From: Cudoniella acicularis
Taxonomy: Eukaryota > Ascomycota > Leotiomycetes > Helotiales > Helotiaceae
Length of the DNA stretch: 23,779 nucleotides
Assembly: GCA_013054445.1 (NCBI GenBank)
Contig: JAAMPI010000880.1
Location: 1-23,779, forward strand
Direction: 5' to 3'
The translations under genes were made by a program, and so were the position numbers. The notes under the pieces were generated by a model. It was not told the origin of the DNA and ran no database searches. It saw nothing but the letters and a program-made list of their open reading frames with translations. Shown piece by piece: positions 8,944-18,505 of this stretch (position 1 is the stretch's first letter; each line of letters starts with the position of its first letter).

Positions 8944-9228
8944 TCAACGGTACACCTCAACCCAAACCTTTCGAATCAGCAAAGCGAGTCTCTCGCCTTC
9001 ATCATATCCCTCTACGATGAGATTGGCGTTGTGAATGTTAGCAGCCGAACCATGGTCAAATCGCAAATTTGAGTTCTGCTTCTCGCCAGCATCGAACAGA
9101 TTCCAGTCATGTTTCTTTAAATCAGGCAGACCCTTGGGCCGCGACCGCAACCTGGAAAAGCTTGCACATCGTTCTTGGCTGGATCCTCGACCTAACTGAA
9201 TGTACAAAGTAGTACTATTTCGTTTCAC
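8944..9228 (-). other. Unidentified open frame, possible gene fragment
   Basis: A 95-codon minus-strand frame without an ATG, containing KGLPDLKKHDWNLFDAGEKQ and LIVEGYDEGERLALLIRK. It reads like protein but matches no family I know. It lies 120 bases from, and divergent to, the RelA/SpoT-NACHT pseudogene. It could be the upstream part of the decayed frames at 7810-8656, although the DNA between (8657-8943) has stops in all frames that I followed. Confidence 0.25.
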
Positions 9229-10306
9229 ACAAACCTTTAATATATTACTTTTCAGGGATAAGATTATCCACTCAAGCCTTTCCCATGCGATCTTATTTGG
9301 CGACCAAAAGCTGCGTGTAACCTCCGAATTGCCCCCCGACCATAAACAAGCATGGACGATCTAACGAAATTTGTGGACACCTATCAGGCTCAACGTCAGC
9401 TCTACATTTCGTTTGAGAAAGAGATCGGAAAGGTGGTCGACAAGTTGCTACAATCAGAAAAAGTAGACTTCCTGTGGCAATCACGTGTGAAGCAACCGCA
9501 TTCTTTGAAATAGAAATTACAAGATCGTCAAGCCAACTATCCCAGTGTTGCAGCAAACTGCGCCGCCATCGAAGACTTGGTTGCTGGAAGAATAATACTG
9601 GCTAAGTGGAAGGATTTCCGAGTGGTTGAGCGGCTGGTCAAAGAAAGTTTTGCCGTCCAGAGCGAAACCCTACACCCCAAGGCTCCGAAAATCGGCACAG
9701 CGACATTACAATGATTTCGCGGATATGACGGTCATCATTTCTACGTGAAATGGTGAAGTGGAGAACCAGAATGTCCTGTCCAAAAGCTGGACAATCTTTG
9801 TTTTGAGATACAGATTATGTCTGCTTTGATGTGAGCATTCGCTGAAGTCGAACATGATGTAGTCTACAAACCTCCTAGTGGACAATCATCTCAAGAGAAG
9901 CTCACAGCTTTAGAAGCATTGAAAAGCATTGCAAATCTAGGGGAGGTCGCCCTGCAACAGTTCGAATTAACCTGCTATCCAATTCTAGAGCAACAGTCAT
10001 CTATACAGCCAGTCCACTTGATAGATTCCCCTCCCGGCAATATCAATCCCAGAAATTCGATTTCTATAAACTCTATCCACTCTTTGATTATCGAACAATT
10101 TCACCTCCTCCGGAAGGAAATGAGACCCAAGATTGACGAAGCAACTAAAATCCCCTTGTGGGTATCTTCTTCCGATCCCGAAAGTGACCACAATCAAGCA
10201 AGATCAAAATTTGGTAGTCATTATGCAAACTCTGGGCAGTGGTTCTGCGATCCTTATCACCGCTGGTTAACTTCTGATATACCAACACTTTGGTTGTCCG
10301 GGTCTG

Positions 10307-10365
10307 GTGAGCTTCTCATTATTTCACAACGTTGCAATGATTCTAACGCATAGTTACGGTTTTAG
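10307..10365 (+). other. Intron 1 of the NLR-like pseudogene
   Basis: 59 nt, GTGAGC...TTTTAG with a perfect TTCTAACGC branch site. Splicing joins G|TG to make the valine of the P-loop GSVGTGKS. Confidence 0.8.
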
Positions 10366-10390
10366 TGGGTACTGGCAAGAGCTTCTTGGT

Positions 10391-10439
10391 GTAAACCTCC
10401 ATGTCCCAATTGTCAAACATGGCTAATGTTAGGCCTCAG
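10391..10439 (+). other. Intron 2 of the NLR-like pseudogene
   Basis: 49 nt, GTAAAC...CTCAG with GGCTAATG as branch site. Splicing yields SFLV followed by SSVIEW, matching the usual helix after a NACHT P-loop. It leaves a 25-nt exon (10366-10390) between introns 1 and 2. Confidence 0.65.
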
Positions 10440-11039
10440 CTCTAGCGTCATTGAGTGGATTTTCAATGATCTGCAGCATGTCGAAGACGACCGCATGGCC
10501 TTCTATTATTGCTCAAAGGGTCGAGAAAGCGGAGGCACCCCACCCCTTGCCGTCCTTTGCAGTTTCATCGCTCAACTAGGCACTTGCATAGAAGGAGCTA
10601 TTGCACCATCCATCGTGAGAGAGTACGAAACTCGTGAGAAACGTTCACTCGAGATTGACGATTGTCACGATATCCTTGTCGACCTGGTAAATTCAAATGG
10701 CACGACGGTTTTCGTTGTCGATGCTCTTGATGAATACGCAAATCCACACGTACTTTTGCTTCATCCAGCACGCCTTCAGCAAGTGATCGAGGGTGTGGCG
10801 AAACCTGTCAATTTCTTATTTTCTGCTCACCCACAAGTCAAGCCACCGCCAGATTTTCCAAATGTGAATGAAGTCGAACTTAACTCTGGTGCATTAACCA
10901 ACTATGATATTGCTGCGTACATCAGGACCCAGGTTAAAGAGAGGTATAAGTGGAAGCTTGGCCGTCGCCTGCTTGATGGCAAGCATGAAGTTCTTGAGGT
11001 CCGATTGATTCGGGTATTAATCAGCCGTGCCGGCAGCAT

Positions 11040-11098
11040 GTAAGTAAGCGCTCCTTCGAGAGAGACATGTAAACCCATACCTATTTTTTGCTATTTAG
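11040..11098 (+). other. Intron 3 of the NLR-like pseudogene
   Basis: 59 nt, GTAAGT...ATTTAG. Splicing joins AT|G as methionine in SMFRWAKLQLE, the conserved MF-RWA-LQL segment that follows the NACHT core in fungal proteins. Confidence 0.8.
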
Positions 11099-12933
11099 GT
11101 TTCGATGGGCCAAGCTCCAACTCGAGGTGTTCTTGGGTCCTAATTCCCGTATGCATCATCCTAGAGATGTGCGACAAAAGCTTGATGCACTAGAGGCCTC
11201 AAAGGGTAGCCCACCAGACCTTCTCGAAGTGTACGACGAAGTGTTCAATAACAATACAATTGACAACTCCTTCAGTCGGGCAATCGCAATCAGAGTCATT
11301 AGATGGATTATGTTCACTCCGCGCTTTATCCGTGGTCAAACTAGCCCAAGTCGCAGCACTTCAATCACTTCCGGCACTCGAGGAATCCGAGGACACTTTT
11401 ATGGAGGAACAGATCTTGAGCATCTGCAGCAATTTTATCGTTAAAAATGCATCGGAACTCGCCGAGTTTGCTCACGTCTCGGTCCGAGAGTATTTTGAGC
11501 GCCGTAAATTGGGAGAATTCTCATCCGACGAATGTCACACCCAGGTTGCAGTAGATTGTCTTGGTTTTCTAGGTAACCCTTGTGCTTCAGTCAAGATTAT
11601 CAAGAAAGGCGGCAGGGACAATATGCCTTGGTATTATACAGAGTTCTGGCCCGACCATCGGGTAAGGGCAAGTCCAGTAAATAGAAGATCTGGTTATCTT
11701 AGCCTTCTGCACACCAATTTTATCTCCAAGACCGGAATTGAGGAAGGGTTTGGACGTTGGCTTGAGGCCATTCACGACCATATTAAGTTTTACCTAGGCA
11801 ATCCTCGTTCCAAAAGAGCGCAATTTTCCGGAGGCTCTAAGTTACCCCATGGTGGACCACGAAATCCAGTGTTTGCAGCATGCATCTGGGGTTTCACGGA
11901 AATAATACAGGCTCTTCCATTCAAACATCCATGGCTACTGGAACCAAACGAGTCCGGCGACATGCCTATCAGTATAAGTTGTTTATATGGACGGCCTGAA
12001 ATCGTGAGAGAGCTACTCAACAAAGGCGCCTTTGTTTACGAGCCCGCCAAAAACGAAACGGCACTTTACACTGCTGTCTTTCAGAACTACCAGGAGGTCG
12101 CGGGCTTGCTGCTTGAAGAAATGAAAACACGACCGGAGATGATCAAAAATCGAGGATCATTTTCTATACCCTTGGCGAGGGCCATATCGGTTGGGAATGA
12201 GGCTATGGTACGGCTCCTGCTGCGGTATATGGATCCAATTCTCATGTCAGCCCCGACTTTCGAAGGCGTGTCTTATCTACACCTTGCGGTTAAGCAAAAT
12301 AATCAACCTATTGTAGACCAGTTAATCGAGAAAATGAGCCGACAGGCTCCTTCCACACCAGACAGGGAGGGGGAAATGGCACCACATCATGCATCTGCCA
12401 TGGGCCCTAATCCGATAGTTCAGCTGCTTCTACCCAAAACGAGGCTCGAAAGTATGGGAATAAGGGACGATTTAGGGTATACAACATTACATTATGCAGT
12501 CAAGATGGAAAATGAAAAAGGGGTCTCACTTCTTCTCGGTAATATGACACCTGAACAAGTGGCAATAGGAGATGATACTAGTTGGACGCCACTACATTCT
12601 GCAGTCCTGAACGGAAATGAGAACATAGCATAACTTCTTCCTAACAACTTAACACCCGAACAGGTTGCAAAAAGAGACCATGTTGGATGGACGGCACTAC
12701 ATGCTGCTGCCGCCTTCCAGGTGGGTGAGAAAATAGTACGGCTTCTCCTCAGCAAAATGATACCAGACCATATGTTGACTGAGGATCGTTATGGTCGGGC
12801 GGTTCTTGATCTGGTGGTCAAGCACGATCGTTTGGATGTCGTACAGATTCTTCGAGACTATCTTTCTGCCCATACAACAACATCGCCTGAAGAACTTCCA
12901 AGACCGCGAAAGAGGATCAAAATTCAAGAATGA

Positions 12934-15013
12934 GGACAACTTTGGTACCTGCAGGTGGAATGATGCAGTTGCGATGTGCGGAGACTTTGGTGCAATTCTT
13001 TTCTTGAGGCTTGGAGAAACTATTGAAGACTATTTCGTGTACTCGGATGAGGATAGTCACTCACGAATGTCATAGTAAATCATAGTCTCTGTTCGCTCTG
13101 CGAACGATCAAAAACGTGCTTTTGTGGCTTTCTACTTATCTAATATTGCTCCTGCGATGTATTATTAACACTACCTATAGTTGAGCCAGGAATCTAACAG
13201 TCAACAGAAGCCTGAACGTAATGCTTCACGGTACGTGGGATAAAAATGATAGTGAACAGGGCTCGACTTAGTTGCACGGCGGTGGGAAACATGAAAAATT
13301 CGGATGCGTCAAAAAAGAAGCAATTATAAGAAAACATATTCTATTCTTCCTGCTATCATCCGATGACGCCTGCCATTTCAACAACGCGTATCCTTTCGAC
13401 CATTTCCAGGCTCCTATCACGATAGAACTCACAACCCTTTAAAGAATAAGTACTCTGCTACTGTGATACATTATTATAAGAAGGTGATACGAATCCTATT
13501 TTACGTTGTTTCTGCTCATATAATTTACTTTCTTAAACGATTAAGTATTTTTTTTTTTTGATAATTTAAAATTTTAGAGTAGGATTGTGAGTTAGGCCTA
13601 GAAATAGTCGAAGGGAAAACATTTCACCTTCACAAAGCTATATAAAATCAAGATTTATTCCCGACCGTTTAGCAACCTCTGAACATCCCTCCAAAATTTT
13701 GAAATCCTCCCCTGAAGGCGCTTTCGCAAATGCCAAATTAACTTTCAAAGAACTGCGGTGGTCAAGATCCGTCGAACAATTATATGTTCACGTATTTCAA
13801 AGTAAAAAGAATAGTTTGCATTGAGAACTAGAGAGAAGAGAGTGAGTTTTATTATTTCACTTGTAATCATGTTAAAAAAATTATCGTAGCTGTGTGGTTG
13901 TGTTGTAAAGGGGTGCCACTCCCCCGCGCGACCGAAAAACAGGGGAAGCGGAAATACTTCGAAAGTCCGGAATATTATCACCGAGAAAGAAGATTTTGAA
14001 TAAAATAGGTAGACAATCTAGTGGCATTTGATAAGATTTGTTGTATTTAGTTGTATTTTTGTTATCGGTTTGGTTCATACTGTTGAAGTGTTGTTGTTGC
14101 TCTCGCTTTTTAACCTTACACTGCTGCACAAAGGGCAAGGTAAATCACCGCATGTCTGGCACGAAATGAGAGACGAGATGAAATCGGAAATCCACAAATG
14201 CAAAAGGGGATTTTCGATTACTATCTCATGTTTAGACTCAGTGTCATCGCATTGTGACCCGGTAAATGCTTTTTCGTTGAAATATGGCGCGTGACTGCCT
14301 GGGAGTGCAGTAGCGGGGGAGGACACACTTCGAAGTTTCGATATACTTTAGAAAAAAAGGCGAAGTTTCACTCGTACAGATAGAGTTCCAGCATTTTTAT
14401 TTCTTGTTATAATTATGATTTTCTATAATTCTCATGTTGTTTTGTGCTGTTAAAATGTCGCGTGTGACTTCCTTCGCGACGCGGCAAAGAATTGAATCAC
14501 ATTGAGAACTTGCGAGAATTCGAGGGGAAGTGGCACATGATGGAATAAGTCATTGGGACATGCCACTCCTAGTGTTAAAGAATAGATTTATTCACTTTTT
14601 CTAGAATTTTATATTGTGAATATTTTGTACTGTTGAAGTGTTGCCTCCGATTCTGAAGGAGGGGACCGCACGGGGATCGGTTCCAGAATCATTTTTGGAA
14701 GTTTGACGCAGAAAGGCAAGGAAAAGGAAAATTCAAATCACAAATACATCTCTCAGAGTGTCATTATCTTACTTTGATTCCTTTTTCTACTACATAATTA
14801 CGTGGTGGCTTCATGCAACTGAAGTACAGCTGTACCCCTGAACACAGATGAAGGTCAACTCCCCTTAACAACCCAAGAAACAAATTAACACCGAAAACAC
14901 CCAAGGCTCCAGCCCCAAGATCCCCAAGTTAAAAGGAAATAATATGTACTGAAATCCAGTGTCCTAAACAAGCGCTCCGAAAAGCACTATCCGAAAATAA
15001 AGAAGTCTTAAGA
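12934..15013. other. Long non-coding or unrecognised region
   Basis: No gene recognised on either strand. It holds a T12 run (13548-13559), a 16-bp direct repeat TACTGTTGAAGTGTTG (14078-14093 and 14628-14643), and a 7-bp-stem inverted repeat AGTGGCA/TGCCACT (14529-14567). Open frames of up to 88 codons around 13745-14326 overlap each other on both strands, start at unlikely places and have low-complexity composition, so I leave them out. The last 100 bases are the 3' flank of the amine-oxidase fragment. Confidence 0.45.
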
Positions 15014-15382
15014 TTACACAAGTTGCGCCATAACTCCCTCAGTGAAACCCCACAACAAACTGGAATCATCCTGAGCCCAGGCAAGACCAGTCCAGAACGT
15101 ATTCAAAGTACCTTGCAGCGCATACAGAGACTTATAAAAGCCTCCCGAAATGGCAGCAGCAGGAACACGCATATCAGTTGGAGTATGGTTGTTATCCACC
15201 ACCATAGTTGCCGTGCCATTAGAGAACGTACCCTTGGCGTTCATCAAAGCAATTGTTCCGGTGACTTGGGTACGGATTTGATTGTCGGATTGTGGGCCAG
15301 AGGCGACGGTTGCAAAAGTGTGGAGACTAGGAACGCCGCTGAATGGAAATTCCAGCACGAAGGGTTCAACAGGAAGGTTATA
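15014..15382 (-). pseudogene. FAD-dependent amine-oxidase-like protein, C-terminal fragment
   Basis: Read from 15382 down to the stop at 15016-15014, about 122 codons. It begins YNLPVEPFVLEFPFSGVPSL, passes a NHTPTDMRVPAAAI segment and ends with GGFYKSLYALQGTLNTFWTG and DDSSLLWGFTEGVMAQLV. This is the C-terminal signature of fungal flavin amine-oxidase-like proteins (the group that includes beta-cyclopiazonate dehydrogenase-like enzymes), where the ALQG-x-NTF-TG and DDSSLLW-FTE segments close the FAD-binding fold. The frame runs straight into the inverted repeat of the Tc1-like element, whose TA target copy is 15381-15382. The N-terminal part should continue beyond 16727, but I do not recognise it there, so the gene was probably already broken. 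The usual length is over 450 residues, so about three quarters is missing. Confidence 0.75.
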
Positions 15383-15541
15383 AGAGTTGGGGCCATTACT
15401 CTCCGTACACTTAAGCGAGACGCGACGTACCGTATCTAGAACCACCTTCTATTTTAAATAATTAATATCAAACCAACAACGAAGTCTTTTTCTTCTAATT
15501 TAAAAATAGAGAACATTATTTTGTCAAGTCTTAATATTCTA

Positions 15542-16608
15542 GAGCACGGTAAAGAATGGCCTTCCCCTGCGCGTACAGTCATCCGTGCGCTCGATCGTCT
15601 TAATTTTTCCCTAGGCGAGATCCGTCAAAAGACTACTGCCTCCCGGTCTACGATTAGAGATATTTTATACTAAGAACACTCTCGCCGAGCACGCAAAACC
15701 TGATTTTATAGGCCTTACTTGATGTCTATACGCGAACTTCGCCGAATAATTCTATTTATCGTAAAATATTACTCGACGCGTCGACTCTCTATCNCNGGGG
15801 TTAAAGNNCTAGCTAGGNCTCGTCCNTTCTNTCCGAACNATTCNTCGAGAACTACGCCGCGNAGGCTACCGCCGCTNTATTNCATGCCCTCGACCCTATA
15901 TATCANNTAAGNAAGCTAAGAAAAGACTNGGATTTNACGATNGAACACNGGTNGTNGGGGACNTCGGACTATGCGGCACACAGGGAGGACGGCAAGGCCG
16001 GAGGCGACTGGCGGAAGGTCATTTGGTCAGACGAAGCTACATTCGAGGTTGGGAAGAGTGGAAGGATCTGGGTTACACGGAGGGTAGACGAAAAGCGCTG
16101 TACGGATTGTATAAAGTCTGTTTATAGGTCAGGGAGGGTTTCGGTCATGATTTGGGGTGCTATTGGCTGGGACTATAAGTCGGAATTAGTCTTTATGGAG
16201 AAGCTTCCCGGACGTAAGGGTATTTGCTCTAAGGCCTACTTCCAGGAGGTTTTAGAACCTGTGGTTTTCCCGCTATTCGAGCAACTTGGGCAAGAGTATA
16301 TCTTCATGGAAGACGGTGCAAAGGTCCATGCGGGGAAGGCCCGGCTTCCACGGCTACAGCACGGCGTTCGTGGCTTTAATTGGCCACCTTGTTCGCCAGA
16401 TTTAAACCCAATTGAGAAGGTATGGCGGTGGATGAAAGAAGAGCTAAAGAAATTGCCGTATGTGCCAAAAAAGAGGGAGGATTTGTGTAGGGAGTTGCAA
16501 AAGCTTTGGGATCGGGTAGATCCACGTGACTTCCGCCATTATACCGAGCAATTAACTTGTAAAATCGAGGATGTGATTGAAGTACGTGGATTAGCTACTA
16601 TTAATTGA
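15542..16608 (+). pseudogene. Tc1/mariner transposase with N-terminal lesions
   Basis: The N-terminal part (frame open from about 15542) reads GKEWPSPARTVIRALDRLNF, then an HTH-like stretch ending ASRSTIRDILY. It has TAA at 15671 and TGA at 15701. Between 15794 and 15963 many ambiguous bases occur and the frame shifts by one. From 15976 the frame is open to the stop at 16608 and carries the full catalytic set: VIWSDEATF (D, codon 16030), FMEDGAKVH (D, 16312) and CSPDLNPIEKVW (E, 16414, 34 codons after the second D). This is the DDE_3 domain of Tc1 transposases, a nuclear cut-and-paste enzyme acting at TA sites. The lesions are probably real, but the N-containing region may also be an assembly consensus of several copies. 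Confidence 0.85.
15794..15963. other. Cluster of ambiguous bases inside the transposase
   Basis: More than twenty single or paired N positions are scattered through about 170 bases while the rest of the window has none. The pattern is that of conflicting reads from several copies of the same transposon collapsed into one consensus, rather than a scaffold gap. Confidence 0.8.
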
Positions 16609-16857
16609 TTCACGTTCTTAATTTTAAGTTAAAATAATACGAATTGTGATTTTAGTGAGTTTTAAAAGTAAGAAGGTCATTTTCATGGTTCTCGCTTAGG
16701 TGTACGGAGAGTAATGGCCCCAACTCTTACATTCGGCGGCTCCAGAAACCGAAGCTCCAAAAAATGTGTCAGAGAGGTTTCTTGCAACTCCACGAAATTG
16801 GTGACCTCAATGTTGCCACCCCTATCTCGTAGCAGTTCGATTCTCAATAGTTCCTCA

Positions 16858-17150
16858 TTACCTCGCCAGGAAAAACACATCAAAGAATCTGGTGTAAACA
16901 GCATCAATACCGTATGATTCCCTTTCAATTGCCCAAGGAAAGCTACGCACCACCTCCGCCATTATCACACCACCCTCGATTTCCTTCTGTCACTCTATCA
17001 TTGTGACATTCATGAGGTAAACCCATAATTTGCAGCCGCAGGCAAGCTTCTTAATATCAAAAAGACAGCTGGAAGTTAGAACGAACTCCCCGCAGCGCTC
17101 AATTCTAAATTTGCTAGAACAAACCCCGCTCTCTAAGTCTAGTAACCGTA
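16858..17150 (-). pseudogene. Unknown protein fragment
   Basis: A minus-strand frame with a single TGA reads QIRLLDLESGVCSSKFRIER, then FVLTSSCLFDIKKLACGCKL, and after the TGA GVIMAEVVRSFPWAIERESY and FFDVFFLAR before a TAA at 16860-16858. An alternative frame continues to the transposon border. Composition is normal and cysteine-rich. I recognise no domain. It adjoins the Tc1-like element on the side where the rest of the amine-oxidase-like gene would be expected, but does not resemble that family. Both the start and any introns are unknown. Confidence 0.3.
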
Positions 17151-18505
17151 TTTGGGTTATTTGTTTAGTCTCATGACATTGTGGAAGGCATCCATCTAGC
17201 TCTGATGTTGAATTCCCTCTCAGATTCTTCTACCCATTCGTGTCTCCCTATACATCATATATCGCAACTCAACGTCGTGGGGAGACGACTCAAAATTCAT
17301 GAAATAAGCCATAGCCCTTCTGACAGAATCGAAGTCTTCAAGGCAAAGCTCGTACAATACATCTTTCGGTCGCTATAATACCCTTTTATGAAGTTGAGTC
17401 TTTGGAAGTGGAATTGTGGAGGGGAAGTAGGAGTTTGTCTGCTTGCGGAAATTTAGGAAGTGGCTATGAGGATGTCAGCAGCGGTATGGAGGTGGTGATT
17501 TTTAGTGCCCTGCAGGCCGAAAGGAGAGGAAAGGAGTTCTCAAAACCTGTGATGGATTTCTGCCATGGCACAGCAGATTTAGAAGTGTTGTGGTCTACCC
17601 TTGAATATTCGAAAAATGTCGCAAGCTTGTAAACTTCCCGAGGCGTTGGAAGAAGGTTTTCCAGGACAGTCGAGAAGTGTATTCTGCATAGCATACCAGC
17701 ATTCGGCAGAGAACCTCAAACTATCATCGGTTTCAAGGCGGAGTATGTAGTTCGAAGCCGTTCAGTGACTGATTCACGTTGTGTATATCTTCTTCTGTGA
17801 AAAGATCCGGAAGTAGCGGCAATGCCAGCAGAAAGCCAGGAAGAGCTCGAGGACTTAGGAGGAAAGAAAGGTGGCATACGGAAAGCATTTGCTCAATATC
17901 TCACAGTAGCAAAGATATTGTCCGGTCGAGTTGCGCGTGCTAGAATCCGAAGCCAGGCAGGTGGTGTATGATGGATTGGTTCTGTCTGTTGGTGGGTGAG
18001 AGTCTCGATATCTGAGATAGCTTCATTCTGCGGGCCGAGGCAGATTTTTCACACCATCAGCAATAGGTTGGAGTCAAGCACAATAAAACTATAGTTCAAT
18101 CGCAATAATCACTCGAAGGTCAAGTAATAGGGGGGCACACGATCTCGTATTCAGGAGTCAAGACTAGTAGTAAACCTGGTATCCATCCTCGACTACAAAA
18201 GCAGGTTCTGGGTATCAACCAAAGATTCCACCGCCAACGCCCTCCTCCAAACTCCAAATGTGCATGTCAATTGTATCCACTAACGTGTGTGAGAATTAAG
18301 GGAACAAGGAAAATCCAGCAATGTCACCAAAGTAACGTCCAAGCTGTTCGGTTCCAGGAAAAGGTGCGCCGGCGCGAGAGAAGTTGATCGTATCGGTATC
18401 CATTGGAGTGTTGAAATAAAGGTGACGAAAGGCAGGCGCTGATTACAAAAGATGAAATAAGGGAACCGATGTATGTATGCCGTGAATCGACGCTCGAAGA
18501 ACAGT
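17151..18505. other. Region with only unconvincing reading frames
   Basis: Short frames occur on the minus strand (for example LYELCLEDFDSVRRAMAYFM near 17290-17370 and a 76-codon frame at 17464-17694), possibly remains of the same unknown gene as 16858-17150. Nothing can be named. The last part (18280-18505) is the 3' flank of the coiled-coil gene; an open frame across it is a shadow of that gene. Confidence 0.35.

Larger units (their letters stand above)
9352..12933 (+). pseudogene. RelA/SpoT-NACHT-ankyrin NLR-like protein, pseudogene
   Basis: Four exons fit: 9352-10306, 10366-10390, 10440-11039 and 11099-12933, about 1138 codons. The N-terminus has a RelA/SpoT (alarmone synthetase-type) domain: QSRVKQPHSLK (family RxKxxxS), IEDLVAGRI (D-x-x-G-R), RGYDGHHFYV (G-loop Y-x-x-x-H) and FEIQIMSALM followed by AEVEHDVVYKP. 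After a linker comes a NACHT NTPase, with P-loop GSVGTGKS and Walker B VFVVDALDEY. A winged-helix-like segment with ELAEFAHVSVREYFERRK follows. From about 11860 there are some 8-9 ankyrin repeats (for example GYTTLHYAVKMENEKGVSLL). In fungal NLR-like proteins such N-terminal domains act as effectors, NACHT as switch and ankyrins as sensor. Lesions: TAG 9511, TGA 9712, 9754 and 9832, a frameshift near 11313, and TAA 12631. The start has good context (AAGCATGG). Confidence 0.88.
15383..16727 (+). mobile_element. Tc1-like element, 1345 bp, with 38-bp TIRs
   Basis: Terminal inverted repeats 15383-15420 and 16690-16727 begin AGAGTTGGGGCCATTACTCT and agree in 37 of 38 positions (one C/T difference). 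TA flanks both ends (15381-15382 and 16728-16729). It contains a plus-strand transposase and sits in the amine-oxidase-like relic. The near-identical TIRs and an uninterrupted C-terminal half of the transposase suggest a far younger insertion than the element at 4582-5885. It is of a different subfamily, as its TIRs and protein differ. Confidence 0.92.

Noticed and set aside
15383..15445. Start of the amine-oxidase-like frame within the transposon TIR
   Set aside because: The first codons come from the inverted repeat and the start is GTG; the true gene sequence begins at the TA target site.
16683..16928. 81-codon minus-strand frame next to the Tc1-like element
   Set aside because: Its end is encoded by the TIR, and it competes with another frame (16858-17150) that reads more like protein; neither can be named.
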